The notes under the pieces are model-generated. The model worked only from the letters and a program-made list of their open reading frames with translations, was not told the DNA's origin and ran no database searches. From Caballeronia zhejiangensis (GTDB lineage Bacteria > Pseudomonadota > Gammaproteobacteria > Burkholderiales > Burkholderiaceae), in NCBI RefSeq assembly GCF_000698575.1, contig NZ_JFHD01000004.1, positions 248,001-312,000 of the forward strand: DNA of 64,000 nucleotides, given 5' to 3'. Shown here one piece after another: positions 8,868 through 16,973 of this stretch. The translations under genes were made by a program, and so were the position numbers. The first letter of the stretch is position 1. Each line of letters starts with the position of its first letter.

Positions 8868-9686
8868 GTGCAACGACTCTCCCTTTCCCTTCTGCGCGCG
8901 CTGCTATGCGCATTTTTTGCCGTGGTCGTGAGCGCGACCGCGCAGGCGGAAACGCCCTTGCTCAAGATCGGCGTGACGAGCGGACCTCATGAGGAAATCT
9001 TCGAGGCGGTGAAAAAGGTCGCGGAGCGCGACTACGGTCTGCGCATCAAGATCGTGTCGTTCAACGACTATATTCAGCCCGACGCGGCCCTCGACGCAGG
9101 CGATCTCGATGCCAACAGCTACCAGCACCGGCCTTTCCTCTCCTCGCAGATTCGCGCGCGCGGCTACAAGCTGGTCGGCATCGGCCGCACGTGGATCGGG
9201 CCGATCGGACTCTATTCGAAGCGTTACCGGAAGTACTCGGACCTGCCGGACGGCGCAACCATCGGCATTCCGAACGATCCCGCCAACGAGAGCCGGATTC
9301 TCCTGCTGTTGCAGAAGGCGGGCAGCATTCGGCTGCGACAGGGCATCGATCCTGTCACGGGCGTCAACGCGACGCCCCTCGACATCATCGACAATCCCAG
9401 GCACTTCCGATTCAAGGAAGTGGATGCGGCGCAGCTTCCGCGCACGCTCGACGATTTCGACGCCACGACGGTCAATGCGGACTATGCGATCAAGGCCGGA
9501 CTCAACCCGGCGAAGGACACGATCCTGCGCGAGGACGGCTCCGGGGTCTACGCGTGTCTGATCGCCGTACGCGAGCAGGATGCGAACAAGCCGTGGGTGC
9601 AGCAGATCGTCGCCGCCTATCAGTCTCCCGAAGTCAGGCAGTTCATCCTGTCGCGCTATCAAGGCGCGATCATTCCGGCGTTCTGA
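8868..9686 (+). CDS. MetQ/NlpA-family substrate-binding protein (second copy)
   Basis: A 272-residue periplasmic binding protein of the NlpA/MetQ family with a GTG start preceded by AAGGA ten bases upstream. The signal peptide ends at SATAQA-ET and lacks a lipobox cysteine. Landmarks are FNDYIQPDAALDAGDLDANSYQH, WIGPIGLYSKRYRK and AAQLPRTLDDFDATTVNADYAIKAGL. It shares these positions with the gene at 6271-7083 but is clearly divergent, so the two are paralogues rather than a recent duplication. No cognate ATPase or permease is adjacent. The ligand may be methionine or another sulfur-containing compound. Confidence 0.9.
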   Translation: MQRLSLSLLRALLCAFFAVVVSATAQAETPLLKIGVTSGPHEEIFEAVKKVAERDYGLRIKIVSFNDYIQPDAALDAGDLDANSYQHRPFLSSQIRARGYKLVGIGRTWIGPIGLYSKRYRKYSDLPDGATIGIPNDPANESRILLLLQKAGSIRLRQGIDPVTGVNATPLDIIDNPRHFRFKEVDAAQLPRTLDDFDATTVNADYAIKAGLNPAKDTILREDGSGVYACLIAVREQDANKPWVQQIVAAYQSPEVRQFILSRYQGAIIPAF

Positions 9687-9983
9687 GGGGCCGACAGACG
9701 CGCCTTCGACGACCGATGCAAACCGCGGATAAGACACGATATCGCGCCGGACCGACTTCGCGCTCAGCGCGACAGAGACTGCGGAGCGTGCCCTCGCGGA
9801 TGTGTATCGAGCGCGGGGGAGGCGTCGTCTTCCGGCTCGGCGGACAGGTCCCGCTTGAAGGTGCCCGAGCGCCGGTCCTGGCGCATTGGCGCTCGAACCG
9901 ACGATGGTGCTGGCCGAAATGGCACGGGGTCGCCATCGACATGTCCACGGCCCTGCAATGCCGTGAGTGATGGCGCGCCGGAC
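9687..9983. other. Intergenic stretch without a recognisable gene
   Basis: About 300 bp between the MetQ-like gene and the converging MFS gene. The open frames on either strand are arginine- and proline-rich and lack any family resemblance, ribosome-binding site or typical codon use. I see no clear hairpin followed by a T-run. Confidence 0.5.
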
Positions 9984-11420
9984 TCAACGAGGCGCCGCCC
10001 TCGCAGCGGCATGAATGCTCGATCTCGAAGCGACGATAGACAGGACGGCCGAAACGGTCAGACTGCCGCCGACGCACATCATGGCGATGACCAGTGCCCT
10101 GGCCAAGGTCACCGAATCCGGCGAAGTCCCCGCGACACTGAAGAAAACACCGCCGATGACCGCGACACCCAGTGCTGCGCTGATTTGCAACGCCGAATTC
10201 GTGATGCCCGCGATCATCCCGGAACCGGTCGCCGGTGCGCGATTGATAACCGAGCGCACCAGCGTCGGCAGCGCCCAGCCCTGACCGAATCCCAAGAGCG
10301 CTACTGCTCCTATCAGCGGAAACTGAGCCGGCATCTGTCCGGGCGCGCCGGCCACGAGGGCGGCGAGGAGTATGCAGCCGGCGGCCTCCAGCATCATGCC
10401 GATGGCGGGGACGCGGTCGCCGAAGAGGCGAATGGCCAGCGGGGTCGTCAGCGGCCCGATGAAGGCGCCGACACCGAACGGAAGGAACACCAGCCCTGTC
10501 TCGAATGGGCTCATCCCAAGCGCCGCCTGGAGGTAGACGGAGAACGTCAGGAAGAATGCAGAGACGACGTAGAAGAAAAGGACGCCCGTAAGCCCGCTCA
10601 TCAGGCCGGGCCTGCGGATCAGCTCCACGCTGATTAGAGGCACACCGCCTCGGCGGGCGTAGGCCATCTCATATCGGCAGAAGCCCGCCCCGGCGACGGG
10701 GGATGCGATCAGCATTGCGCAGGCCCACCACGGCCAATCCAACTCCCGCCCTTCGACCAGAGGCACGATGAGCAAGGCCAGCGTGAGTGCGCAGAGCAGC
10801 ACGCCGATTCGGTCTACAGGTGCCGGGCTGTCACCGCGGACGTCGGGTAGCAACGGCAGCCCGAAGATCAGAACAGCGGCGACGACGGGCAAGTTGATGA
10901 GAAAGACGACGCGCCACTCAAGGTGAAAGACGTCCGCAGAGATCAACGCGCCCCCGAGCGCCTGCGCGGCTACGGCGGCCAGACCCACCGCCGCGCCGTA
11001 TAGGCCCAAGGCGCGCGCACGCTCTTTCTCTGGAAACAGGGCGTGAATGGAGGCCAGTCCTTGCGGCGCCATGGCGGCGGCGCTCAGACCCTGCAGCACT
11101 CGCCCGAGGATCAGTATGGCGGGCGACGATGCGAGCCCGCAGATCACCGATGTCAGTCCGAAGCCCGTGACGCCGATCAGAAAGATACTTCGTCGTCCGA
11201 ATAGATCGCCTAGCCGTCCGCCTGTGATAAGGAAAACCGCGTAGGCCGCGGCATATCCGGAAATGACGAGTTGCAGCTCCGCAGCGCTCGTGTGGAGCGT
11301 GCTTTGGATGGACGGCAGGGCGACGTTCACGATGAAGAAGTCCAGCGGCGGCAGAAATGCGCCCACCAGCAACACCGCGAACGCCGACCATCGACGTGTG
11401 GAAGAGGTTGTCATATGCAT
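9984..11420 (-). CDS. DHA2-family MFS drug/proton antiporter
   Basis: A 478-residue integral membrane protein with about fourteen hydrophobic segments, fitting the EmrB/QacA (DHA2) group. The N-terminal MFS motif A is GGRLGDLFGRRSIFLIG, and the motif C region is GRVLQGLSAAAMAPQGLASI. It likely exports a toxic compound using the proton gradient. It lies 24 bp downstream of the NTF2-like gene in the same direction, so the two probably form one transcript. A TetR repressor is encoded divergently and repeated operator-like sites lie between them. A second in-frame ATG three codons in cannot be excluded as start. Confidence 0.9.
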   Translation of the reverse strand: MHMTTSSTRRWSAFAVLLVGAFLPPLDFFIVNVALPSIQSTLHTSAAELQLVISGYAAAYAVFLITGGRLGDLFGRRSIFLIGVTGFGLTSVICGLASSPAILILGRVLQGLSAAAMAPQGLASIHALFPEKERARALGLYGAAVGLAAVAAQALGGALISADVFHLEWRVVFLINLPVVAAVLIFGLPLLPDVRGDSPAPVDRIGVLLCALTLALLIVPLVEGRELDWPWWACAMLIASPVAGAGFCRYEMAYARRGGVPLISVELIRRPGLMSGLTGVLFFYVVSAFFLTFSVYLQAALGMSPFETGLVFLPFGVGAFIGPLTTPLAIRLFGDRVPAIGMMLEAAGCILLAALVAGAPGQMPAQFPLIGAVALLGFGQGWALPTLVRSVINRAPATGSGMIAGITNSALQISAALGVAVIGGVFFSVAGTSPDSVTLARALVIAMMCVGGSLTVSAVLSIVASRSSIHAAARAAPR

Positions 11421-11444
11421 AAGTCCCGGCGGCCGCGGGCCGCA

Positions 11445-11918
11445 TCAAGCCGGACGGCCGAAGCGTTCCGTTCCCGCGATGGGCTGCCAGTTCTGGAGCG
11501 GCGTCGCGTAGTGCATGGTGAAGGTGCGCTCCACGAATGCCCAGCGGCCTTCGCGTCGCTGATAGATGTCGCGGTATTGGCCGCTCACCTGTAGCGTGCC
11601 CTGATCGACGTCGTAGAAAAGACAGTCCGCCGCTACAAGGCCGTGGCCGTTGTCACCGTCCACCGTGATTAGCGCGTTCGCCATCCAATGATGCATGTGG
11701 GGCATGCGCTTCATGTTGATGCGCGCTTGCGCCAGGATCGCCTCCAGGCCATCGGAGTTGCCGTTCGCGCCCAGGTGCAGTCGCGAGTCGGGATGCCAGA
11801 GCGTGGCCAGCAGCTCGATATTCATGGTGTCGAACGCCTCGGCGTAGTTGGCGATCAGCGCCTCGATGGCGAAGCGGCTTTCGATGGCGTCAAGACGTGC
11901 TTCGAGTTCTTTGGACAT
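11445..11918 (-). CDS. NTF2-like (SnoaL-type) family protein
   Basis: A 157-residue protein with the nuclear-transport-factor-2-like cone fold pattern: an N-terminal helix (IESRFAIEALIANYAEAFD), then LWHPDSRLHLG, a central MPHMHHWMANALITVDGD strand and a C-terminal GQYRDIYQRREGRWAFVERTF. Members are polyketide cyclases, dehydratases, steroid isomerases or uncharacterised binding proteins. The ATG at 11918 is preferred over one 27 bp upstream because the upstream one lies inside the first operator copy. It heads a two-gene unit with the MFS pump and is probably controlled by the divergent TetR gene. Its reaction cannot be told from sequence. Confidence 0.85.
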   Translation of the reverse strand: MSKELEARLDAIESRFAIEALIANYAEAFDTMNIELLATLWHPDSRLHLGANGNSDGLEAILAQARINMKRMPHMHHWMANALITVDGDNGHGLVAADCLFYDVDQGTLQVSGQYRDIYQRREGRWAFVERTFTMHYATPLQNWQPIAGTERFGRPA

Positions 11919-11928
11919 TGGCTTATTC

Positions 11929-12016
11929 CATACCGAATGGTACACAAATAGCTAAAAAAATGCGGGATTCGTGTGATGACCCCGCGCGGCTCCGGCTTTA
12001 CATACCGAATGGTACA
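11929..12016. promoter_or_regulatory. Duplicated TetR-type operator candidate
   Basis: The 16-mer CATACCGAATGGTACA occurs exactly twice, at 11929-11944 and 12001-12016, 72 bp apart in direct orientation. Its core is a dyad, TACC-N4-GGTA. The first copy abuts the start of the NTF2-like gene, and the second lies in AT-rich DNA between that gene and the divergent TetR gene. The layout fits repression of both promoters by the TetR protein encoded at 12153. Confidence 0.65.
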
Positions 12017-12152
12017 TATTTAAAAGAATACGGAAGGCTGTGTCAACCGCTTTCTTGAACGGCCCGCTGACATGCACCAGAGGTGCCAGCTCGCGACTTG
12101 CACCCAAATTATGTATCGACTAGTATGTATATTTCGACTGAAGGAGATGTTC

Positions 12153-12779
12153 ATGGTTCAGCGGGGTCGGCCACGCACGTTCGACCGCGATGCGGCAATC
12201 ATTTCGGCGATGCATCTGTTCTGGGAACATGGCTATGAATCGACGTCTTTGTCGCAGTTGAAGGCCGCGATCGGCGGGGGCATCTCCGCGCCCAGCTTCT
12301 ATGCGGCCTTCGAGTCCAAAGAGGCGCTGTACAAGGAGGCGCTGGAACGATACATGGAGATTTACGGCAAGGTGACGCGCAGTCTCCATGACACGTCGCT
12401 TCCGCCACGGGAGAGCGTGTTTCTGGCGATGCTTCGGTCGGCAAGGATGCAGACCGAGAGCGGCCACCCGAAAGGCTGTATGGTCGCGCTAGGCGTTGTG
12501 GGGGCCAGTTCCACCGGCAGCGAAGCCGTCACTCAGTTGCTTCGTGAGGTGCGCAATCGCACGCGCGCTGGCTTCCGCGCCTGCGTGGCACGGGGCATCA
12601 AGAGTGGGGAGCTGCGCAGCAGCACGGATCCGGCGTCGCTATCCATCGCGCTCGACTGCTTTTTTCAGGGGTTGTCCGTGCTCGCCCGCGATTCAGTCCG
12701 GCATGCCGTCATCGAGAAGGCCGTGAACGACGCGATGGGGATCTGGGATGCCGCAGTAGACCGGCCGATGCCGCAGTAG
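12153..12779 (+). CDS. TetR/AcrR-family transcriptional regulator
   Basis: A 208-residue repressor. The ATG at 12153 is chosen because AAGGAG sits at 12141-12146, ideal spacing; the ATG at 12147 touches that site, and longer upstream starts read through the operator region. The N-terminal helix-turn-helix covers about residues 10-55: RTFDRDAAIISAMHLFWEHGYESTSLSQL, followed by SAPSFYAAFESKEALYKEAL. The C-terminal ligand domain includes HPKGCMVALGVVGA and ALDCFFQGLSVLARD. It is divergent from the NTF2-like/MFS unit and very likely controls it and itself through the repeated CATACCGAATGGTACA sites. The inducer is unknown, possibly a substrate of the pump. Confidence 0.93.
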   Translation: MVQRGRPRTFDRDAAIISAMHLFWEHGYESTSLSQLKAAIGGGISAPSFYAAFESKEALYKEALERYMEIYGKVTRSLHDTSLPPRESVFLAMLRSARMQTESGHPKGCMVALGVVGASSTGSEAVTQLLREVRNRTRAGFRACVARGIKSGELRSSTDPASLSIALDCFFQGLSVLARDSVRHAVIEKAVNDAMGIWDAAVDRPMPQ

Positions 12780-12826
12780 AAGCGCGTGGTGCCGTGGAAG
12801 GCACCGATGCATATCATCACGATCGC

Positions 12827-12973
12827 CTATTCCCGCCGCCGCGCATGTACCGCTGTTAGCACCGGCAACACGCGGCCGGCGTCGTATATGTCGCGATACT
12901 GCTTCCGCTGTCCGTTCACGCGCTTCCAGATGACAAGGTAATCGCCCGCGTCATTCCGCAGGGACTCGGCCAT
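12827..12973 (-). pseudogene. C-terminal fragment resembling a SnoaL/DUF4440 protein
   Basis: A 48-codon stretch starting at ATG 12973 reads MAESLRNDAGDYLVIWKR, then VNGQRKQYRDIYDAG. The GDYLVIWKR...G..KQYRDIY pattern resembles the last strands of DUF4440/SnoaL-like NTF2-fold proteins. The rest of the domain is absent. I treat it as a decayed gene tail; a short functional protein is unlikely. Confidence is modest because the match rests on one motif. Confidence 0.35.
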
Positions 12974-13165
12974 CGGCCTTGCTGTCGCATCCGAATGAGG
13001 ATGACCGGAAGCTGCCGGGGATAGCGCTCTCCGCGCTGTATTCGACGGGGCGCATGGCGCATGGCGAGCGGCAGAGCGCGTCGTCTCCCTGCTTTCGTTT
13101 GAAGGATGTCTGTTGGCCGAATTTGCGCCGACGCTGCGCTCTGCGTAAAAGAGCCGACAAAAAAC

Positions 13166-13194
13166 TTGACTATACGAGCATATGCACCTAATCT
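13166..13194 (+). promoter_or_regulatory. Sigma-70-type promoter of the NmrA-like gene
   Basis: TTGACT at 13166-13171 and TAATCT at 13189-13194 are separated by exactly 17 bp, a near-consensus housekeeping promoter. The predicted transcription start is near 13201, 40 bp before the ATG at 13241. A GAGCATATGC element lies in the spacer. Confidence 0.7.
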
Positions 13195-13219
13195 CCATCT
13201 CGAGAGAGCATATGCTCTC
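13176..13219. promoter_or_regulatory. Paired MarR-type operator candidate
   Basis: GAGCATATGC at 13176-13185 lies between the -35 and -10 boxes. A perfect 16-bp palindrome, GAGAGCATATGCTCTC, lies at 13204-13219 just after the predicted start of transcription. Their centres are 31 bp apart, about three helical turns, so dimers would bind the same DNA face. Occupancy of either would block RNA polymerase. The MarR gene two positions downstream is the obvious candidate repressor. Confidence 0.7.
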
Positions 13220-13240
13220 ACTTTCAAACGGAGCGATGCG

Positions 13241-14122
13241 ATGAACAAGCCTGAGATTCTTGTGAGCGGTGCAACCGGACGGACCGGAGGCAATGCTATT
13301 GACGAACTGCTCGAGATGGGCAAACGCGTGCGGGCATATGTGCGTACGGATGACGATCGAGCGGAAGCGCTGAGGCAGCGCGGCGTCGATGTCGCGGTCG
13401 GGGACTTTACCGACATCGACGATATTCGGGCAGCGATGGAAGGCATTCGATCGGCCTATTTCCTTCATCCGATTGCGCCGGGAATCATCGGGGCCGCGGC
13501 CTATTTCGCGCAGGCAGCACAGGAAGCGGGCGTCACGGCGATCGTCAACATGTCGCAGATTTCCGCGCGTCGGGAATCGATGAGCCACGCAGCACAGGAT
13601 CACTGGGTCTCCGAGCGAGTCTTCGATTGGTCGGGTGTCGCGACTACGCATTTGCGCCCGACGTTCTTTGCCGATTGGCTCGTCTATCCGCATTTCGCGC
13701 GGGAAATTTGGGCCACGAAGAAGATCGAGTTTCCGTTCGGCAACGGCCGTCACGCGCCTATCTCCAGCGACGATCAGGGACGCGTGATCGCCCACATCCT
13801 CGCCAACCCCGAAGGCCACGAGGGCAGGACCTACACGCTCCACGGCCCCGTCGAGATGAATCACGTCGAGATCGCAGCCAAAATGAGCGAGGTTCTCGGC
13901 GCCCGGATCGAATACGCGCCGACTTCCATCGAGGAGTTTCGGATCAAGATGGAAACCCTTTACAAGTTTCCGCCGTTCCTCACGCAGCATCTGGTCGAAG
14001 TCGCGCAGGACTATCGCGACGGCATTTTCTCGGGCACTAACGACGCCGTCGAGAAGATCACCGGGAAGCCGCCGCTGTCGGTCCAGGAGTTCGTCGCGAA
14101 GTATCGGGACGCCTTCGTGTGA
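13241..14122 (+). CDS. NmrA-like NAD(P)-binding oxidoreductase
   Basis: A 293-residue atypical short-chain dehydrogenase of the NmrA/QOR2 group. The Rossmann glycine motif is VSGATGRTGG near residue 8. Other features are VAVGDFTDIDDIRAAMEGI, LRPTFFADWL and the C-terminal GKPPLSVQEFVAKYRDAF. The group lacks the usual YxxxK pair and includes NAD(P)H-sensing regulators and quinone reductases. It is transcribed from a strong promoter carrying a palindromic operator and is followed 84 bp later by a MarR regulator in the same direction. This pairing is typical of quinone or electrophile stress defence, which is an inference. Confidence 0.9.
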   Translation: MNKPEILVSGATGRTGGNAIDELLEMGKRVRAYVRTDDDRAEALRQRGVDVAVGDFTDIDDIRAAMEGIRSAYFLHPIAPGIIGAAAYFAQAAQEAGVTAIVNMSQISARRESMSHAAQDHWVSERVFDWSGVATTHLRPTFFADWLVYPHFAREIWATKKIEFPFGNGRHAPISSDDQGRVIAHILANPEGHEGRTYTLHGPVEMNHVEIAAKMSEVLGARIEYAPTSIEEFRIKMETLYKFPPFLTQHLVEVAQDYRDGIFSGTNDAVEKITGKPPLSVQEFVAKYRDAFV

Positions 14123-14206
14123 ACAGGTCCTTGAATAGCTATCGCCGCACCTTCGCACGACGCGCGCGTAAGCTTCTCGCAATTAACCGAATGAGGAGTG
14201 CAACGG

Positions 14207-14668
14207 ATGTTGCCAGTAAATAAGCCGCTCGGCATCGATCAATGCAACTGCTTCGCCGTGAGGAAGGCGAGCAGGCAGATCTCCCGACTCTACGATAGCC
14301 ATCTCGAGCCCTCGGGTCTGCGCATCACGCAATTCCTCACCCTGGCCGCCCTGCGCGAAGTGGGAAGTACCCCGGTCAACGCGCTTGCCGAACGGCTCGA
14401 TATCGAACGAACCGCGATGGGGAAGATGGTGGGCTTCCTGGAGCGCGACGGTTTCGTCACGATCAAGCCCTCGCCCACCGATGGCCGAAGCCGCCTTGTC
14501 GAACTCACCAAGGAGGGACGGCGCCTGCATGAAAGAGCAGCCCCTCTCTGGCAGGAAGCGCAACGGGAGTTCGAGCAGTTGAACGGTGCGGACCACGTTC
14601 TCGCGTTACGAGAACGGTTGAGAGGGGTACTCATCGGCGACGTGTCGATGCGTTCGTCGGAAGACTGA
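14207..14668 (+). CDS. MarR-family transcriptional regulator
   Basis: A 153-residue winged-helix regulator. ATG 14207 is preferred since GAGGAG lies eight bases upstream; a GTG nine bases earlier is in frame. The DNA-binding region includes VNALAERLDIERTAMGKMVGFLERDGFV, followed by the wing DGRSRLVELTKEGRR. MarR proteins bind palindromes as dimers and release them on binding phenolic or oxidising ligands. It lies directly downstream of the NmrA-like gene, whose promoter carries two GAGCATATGC sites. Autoregulated co-expression of both genes is likely. Confidence 0.92.
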   Translation: MLPVNKPLGIDQCNCFAVRKASRQISRLYDSHLEPSGLRITQFLTLAALREVGSTPVNALAERLDIERTAMGKMVGFLERDGFVTIKPSPTDGRSRLVELTKEGRRLHERAAPLWQEAQREFEQLNGADHVLALRERLRGVLIGDVSMRSSED

Positions 14669-14743
14669 GCCTTCCGATGCATTGCGGCAAGAACGTCATT
14701 CGTCAAGCACGTGTTCCGCAACCAGATCACCGCACATGTCGAA

Positions 14744-15925
14744 TCAATCGCGCAAACATCTTTCCTGCACGCCGGCACCGGCCACCCCCGGTCCGGCCTG
14801 CAACGCCAAAGACCCGCACGCGAGAATGAGGCCGACACCACACACTCCCGGCCATTGCCATACGCTCCACGCCCACACGCCCAGCAACGAACCGAGCGCG
14901 CCGCCCGCGAAGCGAATCGTCATATACAGCGTGTTAATGCGGCTCATCGCATCGCTCCTGATGCTCATGCTGCGTGCCATGTTCGCGACGTGTGCGCTTT
15001 GCAGCCCGAAATCGAGAAGGATCACACCGGCGATCAGACCGGCGATACCGTAGCCCACCCACGCGAAGATTGCGAACGCCATGAAGAAAATTGCGGAGCT
15101 CGCCAAAACCACAAGACGCGGATTGCGCTTGTCTATCAGCTTGCCCGCTCCCGTCGAGGCCAGCGCTCCGACCACGCCCACAAGTCCGAACAGACCGGCG
15201 ATCTCGCTGCCGTAATGCGCATTCATGCTGCGCAAATGAAACGTCAGCGTGACCCAGAATGCGCTGAACGCAGCGAACTGAAGGGCCGCGATCGCCGACG
15301 TCCGGCGCAAGAGCGCCTCTTCGCGGATCAGCGTCCATAGCGAACCCATCAGGCGTCGGTACGTGCCCGACCAAGTCGGCGTCGAGCGAGGCAGCCTGTG
15401 CGACAGTACGGCGGCCGTGACAAGCATCGCTGCGGATGCAAGCCAGTACACGGTCCGCCATCCCCAATGCTGGGCGATCGATCCGGATACCGCGCGCGAC
15501 ATGAGGATGCCGGATAGCAATCCGAACATCACGATGCCGACCGCTTCGCCGCGTCGCTCGGGTCCTGCAATTTGCGCCGCGAAGGGTGTGAGCAACTGCG
15601 GCGCGACGCTGGTAAGCCCGGTCAGGAAACTGGCGGCCACGAGCCAGTCGAGTGTAGGTGACACAGCCACTGCGGCGAGTGCGAGGCTAGAGATGCACAG
15701 CAGCGTGCCCAGTATCGAACGTCGATCGAGCTTGTCGCCCAGCGGAACGAAGAGCAGAAGTCCGAGCGCATAGCCGGTCTGCGTCGCAACCGATGCTGCA
15801 CCGGCTGCGCGCTCGGTGGTGTGAAACGTGAGCGCGAAGTCGGCGAGCAAGGGCTGGTTGTAGTAGTTGTTCGCGACCACGATGCCCGCCGCCGCGGCCA
15901 TCAGCCAATACACCGACCGTTTCAT
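14744..15925 (-). CDS. MFS transporter
   Basis: A 393-residue, twelve-helix major facilitator. It begins MKRSVYWLMAAAAGIVVANNYYNQPLLADF, and the ANNYYNQPLL element is shared by a bacterial efflux subgroup often annotated as arabinose-efflux-like permeases. Motif A is PLGDKLDRRSILG. It is convergent with the MarR gene and divergent from the LysR gene at 16052, which suggests regulation by the latter. The substrate cannot be told. Confidence 0.9.
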   Translation of the reverse strand: MKRSVYWLMAAAAGIVVANNYYNQPLLADFALTFHTTERAAGAASVATQTGYALGLLLFVPLGDKLDRRSILGTLLCISSLALAAVAVSPTLDWLVAASFLTGLTSVAPQLLTPFAAQIAGPERRGEAVGIVMFGLLSGILMSRAVSGSIAQHWGWRTVYWLASAAMLVTAAVLSHRLPRSTPTWSGTYRRLMGSLWTLIREEALLRRTSAIAALQFAAFSAFWVTLTFHLRSMNAHYGSEIAGLFGLVGVVGALASTGAGKLIDKRNPRLVVLASSAIFFMAFAIFAWVGYGIAGLIAGVILLDFGLQSAHVANMARSMSIRSDAMSRINTLYMTIRFAGGALGSLLGVWAWSVWQWPGVCGVGLILACGSLALQAGPGVAGAGVQERCLRD

Positions 15926-16051
15926 CTCTGTGCTCCTCAGGCTGCGCCCCGCCTTTGCTATTCCGTTTGCGACGAATGTCGACTATTCCGGATTTCGCCA
16001 GTATCCCTCTGATGCGGCAATCACCCTTGCTGAATACGGAAGAGCCGAATC

Positions 16052-16939
16052 ATGGACCGCCTCGAAGCAATGAACGTCTACGTGCGGGTCGTCGATGCCG
16101 GTAGTTTGTCGGCCGCCGCGCGCGCGATTCCGATGTCGCTAACTTCGGTCAGCAGGCACATTTCGGCGCTGGAAGAGCATTTCGGCGCGCAACTGCTTCG
16201 ACGCACCACACGCCATCTCGCGATGACCGACGAAGGTCGCATCCTGTACGACTGCGCGAAGGCAATCCTTGGCGAAGTGGATGAACTCGGCAGTGCGATG
16301 TCGGCGGGGCGTGGCAAGCTCTCTGGCCGCCTACGGTTCAGCGCGCCGAACCTGCTCGGCCGGCTGGTGATCGCGCCACTTTTGCCGCGCTTTCTCGAGC
16401 TTCATCCGGACGTGGCTGTTGATCTCCTGCTCGTCGATCGTGCGGTCAATCTGGTCGACGAGGGTCTGCATCTCGCCGTGCGCATCGGGCGTCTGCCGGA
16501 TTCGAGCCTCGTCGCGCGCAAGCTCGGCGACATTCAGATGGTGACCTGCGCAGCGCCCGCGTACCTCGCGCATCGCGGCACGCCTCGTACTCCCGGCGAT
16601 CTGCGCAAGCACGACTGCCTCGTCTTTTCAGACGCGCCTGGGGCCGTTGACTGGCGCTTCGAGTCGCGTGCGATGCGCACGCGCGTCAGCGTAACGGGCC
16701 GTCTGTGGATGAATAGCCTGGACGCGCTGGTACTGGCGTCGATTCAAGGTGCCGGGATCGTGCGCGCGCCCGCATGGCAGGTCGCGGAGCACGTCCAGTC
16801 GGGTCGCTTGCGGCCCGTCCTGGAGATGTACGCACCGCCCGCAACGCCGGTCCACGTGCTGTTTGAACGCGTGAAATTGTCGTCGCCGAAAATCCGGATC
16901 TTCGCCGACTATCTCGTCGAACATTGGCCATCCGCATGA
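16052..16939 (+). CDS. LysR-family transcriptional regulator (CrgA-type)
   Basis: A 295-residue regulator. The N-terminal helix-turn-helix runs from MDRLEAMNVYVRVVDAGSLS through VSRHISALEEHFGAQLLRRTTR. The start MDRLEAM and the LRRTTRHLAMTDEG segment are characteristic of the CrgA-like subgroup. The C-terminal periplasmic-binding-like co-inducer domain begins near residue 88 (LRFSAPNLLGRLVIAPLLPRF). It is divergent from the MFS gene at 15925 with a 126-bp gap, the classical LysR arrangement, so it likely controls that transporter. The co-inducer is unknown. Confidence 0.93.
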   Translation: MDRLEAMNVYVRVVDAGSLSAAARAIPMSLTSVSRHISALEEHFGAQLLRRTTRHLAMTDEGRILYDCAKAILGEVDELGSAMSAGRGKLSGRLRFSAPNLLGRLVIAPLLPRFLELHPDVAVDLLLVDRAVNLVDEGLHLAVRIGRLPDSSLVARKLGDIQMVTCAAPAYLAHRGTPRTPGDLRKHDCLVFSDAPGAVDWRFESRAMRTRVSVTGRLWMNSLDALVLASIQGAGIVRAPAWQVAEHVQSGRLRPVLEMYAPPATPVHVLFERVKLSSPKIRIFADYLVEHWPSA

Positions 16940-16973
16940 CCGTCTTGCGCCAGGCAAGCGACGCCGCGCAAGT

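Noticed and set aside
12974..13240. Possible small genes on either strand before the NmrA-like gene
   Set aside because: The region is better explained as promoter and operator DNA plus a short decayed fragment; the frames lack family resemblance.
15926..16051. Imperfect dyad around GTCGAC between the MFS and LysR genes
   Set aside because: The arms do not pair beyond the central six bases, so I could not support a specific LysR site.
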